Shown: positions 1-12,264, numbered from the stretch's first letter. The stretch: 64,000 nt of DNA from Mucidula mucida (GCA_015501055.1 JADNYV010000114.1:51001-115000), one strand, 5' to 3'. Numbers and translations are program-made. The notes: generated by a model from the letters alone, not told the origin.

Positions 1-399
1 CAATCTATGTACACATTAAACGAGTTCATGCTTAGAGACAAGAGTCAAGACACATACCGAAAGATCAGCCTTACGATAGATGATACAGTGTTGGTGTCGT
101 CGGACAAGACGAGAGCGCGATGTTCCATCGACGGACGAGAGACCGAAATAGGCAGTCGACCAGCAGCTGAAGCTTCCGACAACGATTTCAGGGTAGGAGT
201 AGGATTGACGGCCGGCTGGCGGGTAGCAAGTATCCGAACATACTCGGATGAGTACGATGAGTACGGTAGAGGTGCGATAGTCATAGTAGAGGACAGGAAG
301 AGGCTAGCGATGTGAAGGCGATTTGGAAGAGCCCCGTATATATCCCAATTCTTCTCAGATAGGGGGTTCTGCGCGGTTCCGCCTGACATCAGTCAGAGT

Positions 400-625
400 C
401 TCGATTTACCTACAAGTCAGACCTAAAAGTTGTTCAAGCAGCGATGTTGTTTGTGAAGGCACAGAATATTCTTTCCTCAGATATCGTGTCGGTGTTAGCA
501 ATGATGAAAGTCTGAAGAAAACTAGGACATACCATTGCTTCCTTGCCCGAGTTGAATGGGATGCCTTTCGGATAACTTTGCGGACTTTTTCAGCATTGCG
601 ATGAAATCCCGTATGCGGCATGTAT
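400..625 (-). pseudogene. Cytochrome P450 relic (duplicate of one P450-B exon-intron-exon segment)
   Basis: On the minus strand this stretch reads GFHRNAEKVRKVIRKA, then a frame-broken continuation, then RKEYSVPS. The intact P450-B gene at 33.4-33.6 kb reads GFRRHAEKVRKVVRKA and RKEYSVPS around an intron. The similarity is at DNA level and includes the intron, which begins gtatgtcctagttttc here and gtatgttcttgttttc there, so this is a DNA-level copy and not a retro-copy. Only about 215 bp are recognisable; both flanks lose similarity and no start, heme region or open frame remains. It is a fragment that cannot be functional. Seen in sequence; direction of copying is inferred. Confidence 0.85.
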
Positions 626-905
626 AAATCTACATTACAACAATCTCGGAGGCGCTTCAGAACGATGGCCATTTGCGTAAAGCCTAAGGCGTCTGGCACA
701 TCCGCTTTTTTTTGGCTACGCCGTAAAGCAGAGCTCCTCTTGCTAGAATTCTGGCGTTGGGCGCCGCAATGTTTGACGCGTGAGCCGGGGGTACGACATG
801 AAGGGGGCGAACTTGGGGGTAAAATTCGACGAAAGCAACGGCCCTGGGGAATATTCGGGACGTCGTCGCGAAATCCAGTGATAACCGCGTCAAAGTGGAT
901 GCAGG

Positions 906-1420
906 CTACAGGAGGGCGTGAGTTGGAGGCTGATCTACAAGCAGTAATGACACACCGAAGACCCAGAGACACACAGATAACTCAACGTCCTGGCACTCAT
1001 TTGCGTCGTCGCCCTCAGACGCGTCATTGAGGCCCTCGTCCTTACCATCACCCCCCTCTACGTCGATTTCCGTAAATTTTCGCGTCAGGAGTGCAGTTAC
1101 AGAAACGTCTCGGCAGAACGCGGCACCAGATTGAGTTCGACGCGACATCTGCAAAGATTGTTAGCATCGGATGACTCGCAAAATATTGAAAAACTAAGAT
1201 TCAAAAAGGGCGTCAAATCACACACTCTATGGATGCACGCGCGCCGTTACACCCGCGTACCATGGTCGGCTCGTCGGGGAGCAGCTTGAGTGCGGCAGTC
1301 GATGCGGAGGGCGCGACGCCGGACAGCTGCGCCTGCAGCGCACGATATCCCACGCGTATCAAGACATCATTTCGACGTTTGTGTAACTCACGTTGCTTGT
1401 CGGATTGGTCCTCGAGGCAG
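906..1420 (-). CDS. Hypothetical protein locus, weak
   Basis: Two minus-strand open stretches could join across an intron. The upstream piece (about 1420-1262) has strongly G/C-ending codons and ends in ALKLLPDEPTM. A gtacgc donor, a gctaac branch-like site and a tttgcag acceptor follow, and the next piece begins at 1148 with MSRRTQSGAAFCRDV and runs into an acidic segment (EGGDGKDEGLNDASEGDD). No domain is recognised and the 5' end is not resolved because frames upstream of 1440 are interrupted. It may be a gene remnant or chance. The call rests only on codon bias and a plausible intron. Confidence 0.25.
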
Positions 1421-2059
1421 TTTGCCTTGTGGGTGGCAGAAGATTGTTATGAAGGATTGAGTAAGGCAATCAGGCAGGCAGAAGACCGTAACACGCGCGA
1501 CCACGACGGAGCTGGGCAGCATTTAGTAGTATCACACGAAACTTTTGGCGCCGCAGCGACTTTGCTCTTCTTAGCGCGAATGACCGCCTGTTCCTCCGGG
1601 GGCAGCAGAAGAGGCCCATTCTGCCTTGGCACGCTGCCGAGTCCGCTGTTCCTCTACTTTCTACTCTGTTCTGCGCGCCGTTCGCTAACGAACGAGAAAC
1701 GTTGACGCGAGCGCGCCTAGGGCGAGAAAGACTCTTAATATGAGATTTTTGTATCTTGTATTCCGCTGCATCTGTACATCGTTACTTCATATTTAACGAC
1801 TTTGAATGGACCTGATGGCGATGGCGTGTAACCAAGGACTCTATAACGATGAAGTATTGATTAACCGTTCTTTCAAGGTATCTAGAATCTAAGCTATCTC
1901 GGTTGGCAAGGGAGTATTTATGTATACAATGTCTGATGCCAGGACACAAACTCTGGAAGCAGGCTGAGAAGCAAGCACAAAAACGATGCTGCTAAAATTA
2001 TGTGCGCGCATCGTTATGCATCTTCACAATCAGGTCAAACTGAGCCTCTGTCACATCTG

Positions 2060-3986
2060 TCAGCTCTTACTGGCTGCAGTGACAGACAGATGCACGAATT
2101 CACCAATGAACGAAGATCTAACTTGACCCATCGAGGCCATGATGGTATTCAGAAGCTGAATCGGCTCGCTGCTCGCGTTTCTGCCACTTACAGATAGTTC
2201 CCGGATCAAAACCTGGCAGACCATGGCCCAAATGATCTAGAAAGGAAGAAGAGTAAATATCACTCTCTGGCAAAGGTCACGTACCCCCATAACTGAGTCC
2301 ACGATGGGCAGTCTATCGACTTTTACCGCTTGCAGCACCTGAACGATCGCCCGAGTACTGGCGACCACTTTGCCGCGAGAGGAAGGATTCCTGGAGAGAA
2401 ATGGTGCATGGAGGCGAATCATCGAGGCATGGGCAAGAGAGGTGATCAAAAGGGTGTTTGATGGGCTAGTACGTGTAGTAAAAGCTTGGACTGTCGGAAG
2501 TTCCGTTAGAAATCGTGTAATGACCTGTTCCAAGGCATTGAAAGAGGCAAAGAATTGTGAAGCCTCTTGTTGACCCATGCCTGGCCAGAAGCAGTGAGTT
2601 AGCAGTGCGAAGATGTTGAAAAGGCCTACCCGGTCTGAACTTGAAAGTAACCCGAGACGCCTGCTCTAAAAGTATGGATGCTTTCGCGTGAAGGGCAAGC
2701 ACCGATTTGGAATTGTCAGGCTGATTGTCCAGGAAATTCTGAACCGTCCGACTCGTTCTGAACCCAGCAGGAAAAGGCCGCTATGAAAGCATTCAATATC
2801 CCAGTCGGAATTCGTTGAACCTATATCTTACCTGTGCATACTCCCACATGTCCATTGGCCAAGGAAGATCGATTCGTCCACCTGGAGCAGAATACGAAAG
2901 ATGCGAGGGCGTTCCTTCAGCTGCCGTCCAACTGTTATTGAGCGCAAGGACGGTCCAAAACGCATTGATCCTTTCTCCCTCCTCAATCGAATCCACAGGG
3001 TCCGGAAGCTCCCCCGGCAATCCTAGGACTGAATCTATTGTCGGCGCCTCGGAAGAGCGTATCATATGCAGCCGAGAGGAGATGACGAGCGACATTGCGG
3101 CAGTTGCTTGGTATCTGCCTTCCAATATCCGCTTGTTGCGGAAGAAATAATTGGCCAGGAGTACAGCGGCCTGGATGCACTGCAAAACAGCGTGGGGATG
3201 ATTACTCGTAAGACCTTGAGCGGTCGACTCGATGGCTCGTGTCAAAAATGAAGACTCATGGGCTGCAGCAGTGTCAGGGTCCAGGTGAATGCCCCACAGG
3301 TATACTGTGCTGACAAGAGCGGACGAAGGGCGATTAGGGCCAGCAGACGATGCGGCATCTTGAAATCGTGAGATATTTAGGAAGAACCCAATGTCGGCAC
3401 AATGGAGTAAGAATCTATCTAGCCTGTGGAAATGTTAATTTCAATGTGTAGTGGAGCAGAACGCATCCCACGCACGCGGCATCTAGGAATGACGAGGCGG
3501 GCTTTTGTCCAGGTGAGCGTATCACAACCAAAAAAAAGCTCAATCACTTACAACAGCGCCAGTGAACGAAGGCGGACTCGACAAAATCAGTGGGTCGCCA
3601 TACGTTTCCGAACTCAGAGTTGTAGGAGTGCCAGACCGATCGCCTTGCTCCAACTGGGATATTCGCTCCTGCAGAACAGCGATCTGTGCTTCGAGCGCTT
3701 GAGTTCTGGTAGTACCGGTGTCGGCGTACTCGCAGTCACTGAACGCGTCAGAAGATATACATGGACCGCAACGAGGACGCTTTCCATCACATCTCTTTCG
3801 AAAGGAATGAGAGAAGCCTCAGTGCAGCAGGAAAGAAACGCACAATCTTCCTGCGCCTGAGAGAGGCGTTAGACTAAGAAAACATCCGCGGAGATCAACA
3901 TACCTGCAGTTCAAACAAGCGTTTCCCTTTTGTAATATTGAGGCGCTTGGCGATAGTGATTTATCGCGTCTAGTAGAGGTCGACAT
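2060..3986 (-). CDS. Zn(II)2Cys6 fungal-specific transcription factor
   Basis: DNA-binding transcription regulator expected in the nucleus. The start at 3986 opens MSTSTRRDKSLSPSAS. Joining exons 3904-3986, a 13-nt micro-exon 3844-3856 and 3552-3794 gives the binuclear zinc cluster CLNCRRRKIRCDGKRPRCGPC, split into overlapping parts CLNCRRRKIRC and CDGKRPRCGPC, followed by a sixth-Cys segment (SDCEYADTG) and a leucine-rich linker (RTQALEAQIAVLQERISQLE). The middle-homology region follows, with LDRFLLHCADIGFFLNISRF, VYLWGIHLDPD and GERINAFWTVLALNNSW. The C-terminal exon ends IIWAMVCQVLIREL and so on, with the stop at 2060. The frame is clean through about eight exons, although exon 4 (around 3440-3510) is not exactly resolved. 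No target can be read; the gene is 24 kb from the terpenoid cluster. Confidence 0.9.
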
Positions 3987-4681
3987 ACAGTTAGAGGGTA
4001 GTCACAGAATGGTGCATCATTCAAGGCCATCGTCAAGGCTCTTATACCAGAGAGAAGGCCGTGCAATAGTCATTCTCAGATCTTGGTAAGGCGCGGAGAC
4101 ACGTTCGGTGAGGGCGCACTTGCACTGTCCACTTAGTAAGTAAGGGCGCGACCGTGATATTGGCATACGCGAAAAACCAAAGGACGTCATACGTTAACGG
4201 CGGTAGCAGTCAACTTTTTTTTGACCGATTGACTCATTCTGCATGGATAGAGCTATGCAACTTCAAGTGCTTGCTAACAAGGTACGTGAATCAGTGCTTT
4301 AGTCAGAGTCAGGTGCCGGCGACGGGAGAGCATACACGCACTCTGGAGGCCTGACAACACTCGTCTCGCATAGAGACATAGAGAGGCGGTGGTCTGTGAG
4401 GTTTGAACTCGGAAACGGTCGAAAAAGGCGATGGAGATATAGTTGAGAAGGAACAGAGATGATCGAAGGCACGTGAGCTCAACAGTTACGCGTCGAACGC
4501 GATCGAGCTTACATAACTAACTTCCTCCCATTTCCCTCCGACTCGTTCTTCCTCGCCGCCTTTGCCCTCTTGAGTCTTCGTCGTGCAGCATCGAGATGAG
4601 ATTCGAGACTCGTCTCATAAAGTTGCGTCACCGTGATTCGTGACTGACATCGGAGGCGGAATCTGAGAACGAAACTGATTT
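3987..4681. promoter_or_regulatory. Divergent intergenic region
   Basis: About 700 bp separate the start of the zinc-cluster regulator (leftward) from the hypothetical gene at 4682 (rightward), so the two share upstream DNA. No clear TATA box, RNA gene or open frame was found in it. Confidence 0.4.
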
Positions 4682-5346
4682 ATGCGCGCCTCCTCCAAAA
4701 CCCTCTCAGAAAGCACTATCTTCACCGATCAACTCATGGCCACAGTCTCTGACGACATTGCGCGTCTTAGGGAGCAACTAACGACGTTGGAAGCGGAAAC
4801 TCAGCTTCGTCGAGATCTCGATATTCGATACGACGTAAGCCCGTTTTGCATCGCTATTATATGACATTGCTTACTTTTTTGTTGATTTCAGCCCTCGACG
4901 ACCCTGTTCGACGGAATTGCGTCTGAACAGCATGATTTGCTTTGGACCCACCGTATCTCTAATTGTGAGCAGGATATATCATCATGTTCGCTCATTTGAC
5001 ATCTGGAACAGTTGCTCAAATAAGCCGCGCATGAGCGCCGTTAGGCGATTGTACGAAGATATCACGATCATGCCTACGAACCGTCAGATTTGGAGCGAGC
5101 AGTTGCGCAAGTTTGCGAATTGGAGGAGGTATAGCAGCTTTGGCCTATAATTGCCTTTTTGGAGAGCGCCACAGGTACTGTTCCCTGGGATAATGAACCA
5201 GCACAGCTCGCACCAAGGCGTCCCGCAGCGTTATCCGACTTTACATCTTTTGCGCAGAGGATATGGCTATCCGACAGCATTCAGGATGACTTGGCGCACA
5301 GGGAGTTCTATTCCTACGGTGCACGGTATAAATACTTTCAATCGTA
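4682..5346 (+). CDS. Hypothetical protein, frames not fully reconcilable
   Basis: Exon 1 starts MRASSKTLSESTIFTDQL and has a coiled-coil-like segment (DDIARLREQLTTLEAETQLR). It ends at a gtaagc donor near 4834, with a good tttcag acceptor at 4891. Exon 2 continues PSTTLFDGIASEQHDLLWTH. The last part (5159-5346) reads clearly coding (SATGTVPWDNEPAQL to YSYGARYKYFQS, stop TAG). The segment 5020-5130 can be read in two coding-like frames and cannot be joined without a frame break. The helix-rich start resembles the N-termini of some basidiomycete F-box proteins, but no F-box is visible. It is a hypothetical or damaged gene. Confidence 0.4.
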
Positions 5347-6672
5347 GACCCTTGCGTAGACCAGTCATTGAATCCTATGTTTACATCACGCCTTCATAGA
5401 ACTTGCGCACTTGTCATTTCGGAATACTGTACCGTTGTCTTGAAATTTTGATTGATACAACTCAAGCAGACTTTCAAGCTTTCAAGCTCCAAGGTCATTT
5501 GCCGAACAGCAATTCCGGTCGAATCCTCTCTTTTCACCGTACGCCTTCATGACAATGGAAGTCAGCTGAATAATGCAGCTTTGAAGCTTGTAACATACCA
5601 TCAACATCGGCATCACAAATGAAGTCGAAAACATACAGTGATTTCCGAGGCCAGAATAACGCGCAAGCCTCCTCGGGGTACCAAAGCGCGCGGAGGACAA
5701 CAGGTGCTGCGACTACGATTTGCGCCGCGGTCGCTGGTCGAGACCTGCGCAATGATCTTCGCCATCTGATGTCAAGGAGACATAGACTCACAGACAGGCA
5801 GGAAGGCGTCACTGTCACTGTTACCAGCAAAGGCGCGCGTGGCGTGTTGCCAGTGAGCTTGTCAGGCGTCGAACTTGATGGGCGATTTCAATGACGGTGA
5901 GTGCCCAGCGTTGTCGTAATCCCAGCACTCACCGTTGTCGTAATCCCGCCCTGAAGATACTCATCTGAAGATTGAATTGTGTTCAATCTCATCTAAAATC
6001 GGCAGTCTGTCATGTCCAGATCATGTCAGCACTGTTAGAGAAGGGTCGAATGGCTGAGATTGAGCATGTTAACGTTTTTATATCTGCGATCCCGCAAACC
6101 ATAACCGCCGACGCAACGTGTTCGGCTTCAATTGTTGTCTCCCGGCGTCCTTCAACTTCAAACTGTCTATACTCTGGAGCCTATACCTAATCACTCCTGC
6201 TACCCCGTCCTAAAGTTACATAGCGTCGATACCCTTCGGTGATCTGCCTCGATATGATCCAGCCTGGCCATTCTTACACTACTAGTTACTATTACGCTCA
6301 TTCAGATCTGATCCCTGGCTAATCTCAGGATGATACACCCGGAGCCTTACTCTGGATCTCTACTCTGCGCAGAGTGTTTGATTATAAGAACGCACTCTGG
6401 GACGCTTGAAGGGTCGTTTTACCATGATAGGTCGTATTTGGACACAGCTCTGTCCACTTGTTCGGCTTCATGACCTTTACGGGTAACAAACCAATCCTCG
6501 TTTTCATCTCTTGCAGGGATCCGCAGAAAACCCGCACCCATTACAGTCTATAGATTCACCGGAAGTCAATACGCGGAGGATTCTGGTAAAGAAGTATCCA
6601 TGGACAAACTTTTAGAGGGAACTTCTCCAGACGCGGCCCCTACACGTGCTTCTCGTCTCCGCGAGGTTACGA
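5347..6672. other. Gene-free stretch
   Basis: No convincing coding region on either strand; the open frames here show no codon bias, domain or splice support. The only local structure seen is a short direct repeat of about 16 bp (cgttgtcgtaatccc) at 5911-5947. Confidence 0.5.
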
Positions 6673-6678
6673 TATAAA
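6673..6678 (+). promoter_or_regulatory. TATA box of thioesterase gene
   Basis: TATAAA lies 72 nt before the ATG at 6745. An in-frame ATG at 6688 is only about 10 nt from this box, too close for an RNA polymerase II start, so 6745 is preferred as the start codon. Confidence 0.5.
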
Positions 6679-6744
6679 GCCTCGCAAATGGACTCTGCTG
6701 AGTACTCCCAACTCTTGACACATTACCCTCCAACTCGATATACC

Positions 6745-7617
6745 ATGTCTTCAACTCGTATTCACGCATCCGCTGTCGAGTCCTCTTCTCTCTCGCTCCC
6801 ATCCTCCTCTCGAACGAGATTATCAACATCAGCAACACCCGTCTGGGTGGACCCTGCATCTTTGCCTGACCAGGGAGACATATCATCTACCGCTGGGAAC
6901 GCTCCCGACTACGTCAAACAACTGAACTACAACACCTTTTTCTCATACGGAGTCGGGGACGCGGAGTGCTTTGGTTACAAAGCTGGAAAGGACGTGAAGT
7001 TCGTCGACGTAACTGTTGACCGGAGTCTAGAGCATCATGGCCGAATGGAAGCAACGACGATTGCAGAAGTGGTCGTGAACAGAGGTCAGAGTTCCTGGTT
7101 ACTTTGGATCGACTTGGCCGCGATTCTTACGCGTTTTGACTGGACAGGCATGTTGAACGGCGCGGGTATGCTACATGGGGGATGTATCGCGTATTTGATC
7201 GACAAGTAAGTGAATCGTTCTTGTTCCTGGATTGTGATTCTCATAGCGTCTGTTACTGTAGCTGCTGCAGTACGCCGCTCGTTGTATTGGGGCTCATGCA
7301 AGGCGCCAATGGAGTAGGTGTTACACAAGGATTGAATGTCCAATTTCACTCTCCGGCATCACTGTACGTCTTTCCCCCGTCGTCTATTATGTATCTGTAC
7401 TGATACGTCGTTGCGGATAGCGGTGCTCGGATTCGCATCATAAGCACCTCCGTCTCCTTTGGTGGAAGGGTGATGACTTCGCGTTGCGAGGTGAGGCTTT
7501 CTTTTGTGAATGCACCGTGAAACTAATGTTTCTGATCAGGTGATAAACAAAGATTCCGGAAGGATCATTGCGTCTGCATTATTGAACAAGATGCAGCCAG
7601 CGATGTCCAAGTTATGA
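6745..7617 (+). CDS. Hotdog-fold acyl-CoA thioesterase (PaaI/ACOT13-like)
   Basis: Likely hydrolyses acyl-CoA or related thioesters. Exons 6745-7205, 7262-7363, 7421-7490 and 7540-7617 sum to 711 nt, giving 236 aa with consistent phases. The hotdog signature lies around residues 140-165: GMLHGGCIAYLIDNCCS, the central helix with the HGG and D positions used by PaaI-type enzymes. The later strands read GLNVQFHSPASLGARIRI and FGGRVMTSRCEVIN. The N-terminal 40 residues are Ser/Thr-rich and could be a targeting or disordered region. Family assignment is firm; substrate and compartment are not known. Confidence 0.85.
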
Positions 7618-7860
7618 TGGCGATGTCATTTGATGGGTGATTGGCAGCGTTTACCTATCGGTTTCTTGCGCATTGGATTGTATACCCCCTAAATTATCTA
7701 TTCTACTCTACTGTATCAGTAGTCTACAACGACTTCCTCTTTGTATGGCGAACCAGGATGGTGAATAATAAGCAGTGTCGTGCTCCCGCATGAATTCAAA
7801 CTCCGCCTTGTGGGCAGTGGGCTCACGTGATCTGCACTTTTTTTCCTTTCATCGACGACG

Positions 7861-9283
7861 ATGGCGACGATACGAGCAAATCCGCTCCCAAAATCCTATG
7901 TCGCGCCCGATGCGTCTGGTGCCAAGCTGACGCCCAGTGTCAAGCGTCGTATTCTCCCCGCAGCCCCGCGTTTCTCAACCATCTACGCCTGACAATCCAC
8001 CACGAGGGCTCATTCACCAAGCACGATGATTACATGTCCAAGGAACGGGAACGACTGGAGCAGCTAGCTAGCTCATCCGCAAATGTGGAAGACGATCTTG
8101 GCGTTGGTGACGAGCCGGAGACTGAGGAGATCCTATCATTAGATCCCAAAGAGTGGAAGGTAATTGCTCAATACCTCTATCGATGGAGTACGTCTGACCA
8201 ATCTTCACAGAAACAAGACCATTATGCTGTTCTTGGCCTTTCTCATCTAAGATTCACTGCGACACCCGCGCAGATCAAAGTTGCCCGTACGTCTGTGACT
8301 CACCTCACCCCTCATCCTGTTGACCGCCTTGAAGATCGCAAAAAAGTGTTGAAACATCATCCCGATAAGAAGGTCTCGACTACGACGCCTCCTACCACGA
8401 CTTCACTGCTCACCGGCATCAACCTCAACACAAACGATGACGCCTTCTTCAAATGCATCAAAAGGCTCATGAAGTGTTGACCAATCCCGAAAAGCGTCGT
8501 CAATTCGACTCGGCAGATCCACAGCTCCTTGAAGACATAGAGGATGTTTCGTCACTCAAATCCAAGACCAAAGACCTCAAGGAGAGCAAATTCATAGAAA
8601 CCTTTGCTCCCATCTTCGAACTAGAAGCCAGGTTCTCAAAGAAACAGCCCGTGCCTATGCTCGGTGATATCGACGCGTCCAAACAGCATGTCGAGGAATT
8701 CTATGACTTCTGGTACAACTTTGACAGCTGGCGGAGCTTTGAATGGTACGACAAGGAAGTCAACGAAGGCAGCGATAGGTCCGTTTGAACGGCTCGACAC
8801 TATAATACCATTGCTGACGTATGTCTAGTCGTGACGATAAGCGATACACCGAGAAGAAGAACAAGAGTGAGCGAGCACGCAGAAAGAAGGAGGACATTGC
8901 TCGTCTGCGTGGAATCGTAGACTTGACGCTGAGGTAACTGCGTTGTTTTCAAAAAAGCTGTTCTAACCGGGTATCACCAAGTCTCGACCCTCGGATTAAG
9001 CGCATCAAACAAGAAGAGAAAGCGGCTCGCGAACAGAAGAAACTAGCCAAGTCTCAACCGGCATCTGGCGCCAACACACCAAAAGGCAAGAGCAAAGCAG
9101 AAGAGGAGGCGGAGAAACTCAAGAAGGAAGAGGAAGAGAAGGTACGGGTCATGTTTAATTCCCGTTGCCATAACACGCTCATCCGCCTTCCAGGTTGCAA
9201 AGGCAGAGGCCAAAAAACAAAAAGCTGCTGCTGCCAATGCTGCCAAAAAGGCCAGAAGGGCTCAACGCGCCGAGGGCGCGTGA
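7861..9283 (+). CDS. ZUO1: Zuotin-type J-domain ribosome-associated chaperone, two frame breaks
   Basis: Hsp40 partner of ribosome-bound Hsp70 (RAC complex), acting on nascent chains. Exons 7861-8159, 8211-8286, 8335-8778, 8829-8933, 8982-9141 and 9194-9283. The N-terminus has the family segment LTPSVKRRILPA. The J domain begins DHYAVLGLSHLRFTATP and contains HRKKVLKHHPDKK with the HPD catalytic motif, then AHEVLTNPEKRRQFDS. The zuotin-homology core (FAPIFELEARF, EFYDFWYNFDSWRSFEW) and a long charged Lys/Glu helix follow. One base appears missing near 7962 (PA/GPAFLNH) and another near 8459 (KCI/QKAHEV, in an A-run); restoring both makes the length 392 codons. Zuotin is normally single-copy and conserved, so assembly error is at least as likely as decay. 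C-terminal SANT repeats are absent, as in other fungi. Confidence 0.88.
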
Positions 9284-9948
9284 CCTCATCAGAGCTTGTG
9301 TTAATAGACGTCGAGTTTGTTTTCGTTGCCACTATTCTGAGAACCGGTTACCTCGGAGAGTCAAATGATCTCAGCGAATATGATATACTTTGACGATGCC
9401 GCTCTCGTTCTTCGCTGATTTCCTCGTCTCGCTTCGGAACTTGGTAAAATGTTGGAGCGTGTAAGCCCTACTTCATCTGCAACCATTCTTATCTCTACAG
9501 GAACTGCATGCTTTCGCCCTGGATTTCGCCTTGTGACGCAGTCATGAAGGTCATAATTAGCGAGCAGAGCTCCCAAGTATCTTCCAGTCACTACTAAAAA
9601 TAATCATCTGACAAAATTGTGCCTCTCTCAAAGAATATGATGCCTTTGCTCTCTATTTTGAGACGCTTTTTGGGCCTGGTCAGGTCACACACTGTGCCAT
9701 CATCTCGGCGTTTCCAGCACCGAACAAGCAACCGAGACGGAACAGCGGTTCAAGAAGGCTTCAGTGGCGTAATTCGCGTAATTCAGCTCTACTACTTTGT
9801 TTGTGCTGGAAACACCACCTGACATCGACGCCTGAGATAGGAACGCGTTCATTTCGCTCCGTGATCAGAAGGCTTCTATGACTCGCAGTGTCAACGGTAT
9901 TTTCTTATAATGGTTGGGTGTGTCCTTGAAAGGTGATCCAACCCCGCA
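9284..9948. other. Intergenic, no feature seen
   Basis: About 660 bp between the zuotin stop and the M28-like start. No supported coding region, tRNA or clear promoter element was recognised. Confidence 0.4.
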
Positions 9949-12037
9949 ATGCGACTGCAGTACATCCTCGCTCCAGCTCTATGGCAACTCATCCTGGCTC
10001 AAGCAGCACCGGATGAACCCAGGTTGGACCAGCGAATGGAACGCCTGCTTGAAGACAGGTTATTCCAGACGAACTTGCGCGGACCACGATGGAGTAAGTA
10101 TCGCAATATGACTTTCAATGCTACAGTCTTACGCTGAACTTGAACAGCTGGAAATGACAATCAAAACGTCCTAACGGACTCTGTGGCGGCATCGATGACG
10201 ATCGCAGGATTGAAGGTGGACACGCTGAAGTATCATATTCAAAGGTCTGTAAAGGCCGTCGCGATGGCTCCATTCGCTACTTACGTTCATTCCAGATGGG
10301 ATGCTCGTTGGTGGTCTTTGACGTTGAATCTGAGCAATGGAACGTCACTGGGACTCCCAACAACGGGTTTCTGGCCATACAGCGGTAATAGTGGATTGGA
10401 AGGCGTTACCGCTCCGGTCGTTGATGCCGGGACTTATGGTCTGGCGGCAGACGAATCGGGCGATAGCGGGACGTTGGACTTGAGCGCGTTATCGAACGCG
10501 CCAGACGGCAGTGTAATGTTCTTTGACAATCCAAGTCCGACGAGGAATTATTCGGCCCCTGGATATCGATTGCTTGGGTATGTGAACATTATACTTACGT
10601 CCCTTTCGTCACACTTAATACATTGCTCCAGAACATCACATAATATCAGCTCCGACGAGATACCAGAGGTGTGTTGCTTTCATTGTTGTGTACACCATAA
10701 CTCACGTCGCTTGACATGATCGTCTTTAGTTAGGGAATTTGACCAATCCGCACTGGCAGTCAGCGAAAACACTTGACTTCACTGAACTCAAGACTATGGG
10801 CGTTTCAGCAGTCATCGCTTCATGGGTCGGCACCTCGGATGAAGACGCTGCTCTTCAGTTTCTCCCGAACGACGGCGCTCCAGGCCGGTTGGCATTGTAT
10901 GATGTACCGGCACTGTATGTGGGTAACTCAACTGGAGAGTTGATTCGACAGCTCGTTGGCGATGGAGAGGTCGAATCCGCGACGGTCGTACTCGATGCCC
11001 CCAGCGTCAACTCGACTAGTCATACGGTTATTGGACATCTGGCCGGAAAGGCTGGAACGGAGGAGACGATTATTGTGTACACACATAGTAAGTTACCGGT
11101 TCATCGAGAATGAAGTCGACCGAGATACTCATTGATATCGCAGGTGATGGTCCATCCATCATAGAAGAGAATGGTCAGAGAATGACTACGATGGTTCGAC
11201 CCAATCATCTAACATGACTTTTACCTGATCATAGGGCCGATCTTACTCCTCGCGATGGCTGAATACTTTGCAAATAACCCTCTCGACATCAACGTCGAGT
11301 AAGTGATTGTTTCAAAGCTAAGATGTCGTCTGAAGCTCTTTAGTTTCGTTATAACCACAGGACACATGTCTGGGGGCCATTTGAACGAGTCCGCCTGGAT
11401 GGGGCAACGACCTGAGATTCTCAAGAACGCCAAGGCCGCGATTGTATGCGAACACTTCGGCGCCCTCCAATGGAAAGACGAATTCAGCACGGGACAGCCT
11501 GTCTACAGCGCCACAGGAAATCTAGAGCCCATGTGGACAATGGCGTACGTATGCTTTTTGCTCGGAGTTGACAGTTGACTGACTTTGCGTACACTTTCAA
11601 GTAACGATTCTTCAAGTAGTGATTTGTTACACGAGCTGTATCTAGATGCTTTCGAAGGGACTGATCCATTGGTACGTATGGCCCTGCTGGCGCCTGAGAG
11701 GTTAAACGGCGCACGCTCTCGTTGGTGGGTCCTTTTTTATATCAGATAGTGTGGGATAAGGTCTGAGGTGTTTATTTGAAGGTACGGAGCAGGCGGAAGC
11801 AGTACCCTCGGCCGATCTAGTATTCCTACAATCGGGTACGTGTGTGCCAAAAGTGAACGCGTGCAATTTGTTCACGTTCATTTTTGCAGGATAATACCCC
11901 AACCTGATTATTTGTGGGCTGCTATGGTTGATGGAGGTTGGAGTAAATTGTCTATTCCGATGGCAGTAGAGCAGATCAACACGATCTTACGCCTCATCAG
12001 TCGATTGGACGCGAAGTTTGCAGAGGGCGCGCTATGA
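9949..12037 (+). CDS. Secreted M28-like zinc peptidase family protein
   Basis: Eleven exons (9949-10093, 10148-10244, 10296-10577, 10650-10668, 10730-11087, 11144-11173, 11235-11298, 11344-11544, 11602-11724, 11782-11835, 11890-12037) sum to 1521 nt, giving 506 aa with every phase fitting. A signal peptide is visible (MRLQYILAPALWQLILAQA). A PA-like insert region (YDVPALYVGNSTG) precedes the peptidase-like domain: IIVYTHSDGPSIIEENG occupies the place of the M28 His/Asp ligand strand, then FVITTGHMSGGHLNESAW and IVCEHFGALQWKDE. The classic GAxDNxSG zinc ligand motif is not present in standard form, so catalysis is uncertain. Exon 4 is only 19 nt. Family call is moderate to good; activity is not established. 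Confidence 0.72.
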
Positions 12038-12264
12038 TTACTTTGACGTACTGGCAATGTTTTCTTGGTCAACGTGGTCCATTGTTTCCGCGAATTTCTC
12101 GTTCCTCGTCAAAGCCGAATTCATCATCCGCATCCATCCTGGCGCGCCGCCACAGCTAGACGATCAGACACACCATTTCCGAAACGGCGAAACCTATGTA
12201 AACCTCGGCATCTAACACCTGCAAACAGTATCGCTATTTTGCCCAACACCACGAACAACTCAAG

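Noticed and set aside
1..400. Overlapping plus and minus frames of 102 and 114 codons at the left edge
   Set aside because: No motif, no splice context and no way to choose the strand.
5534..5894. Opposing frames of about 90-98 codons
   Set aside because: Both strands are open over the same bases with no bias favouring either; probably chance.
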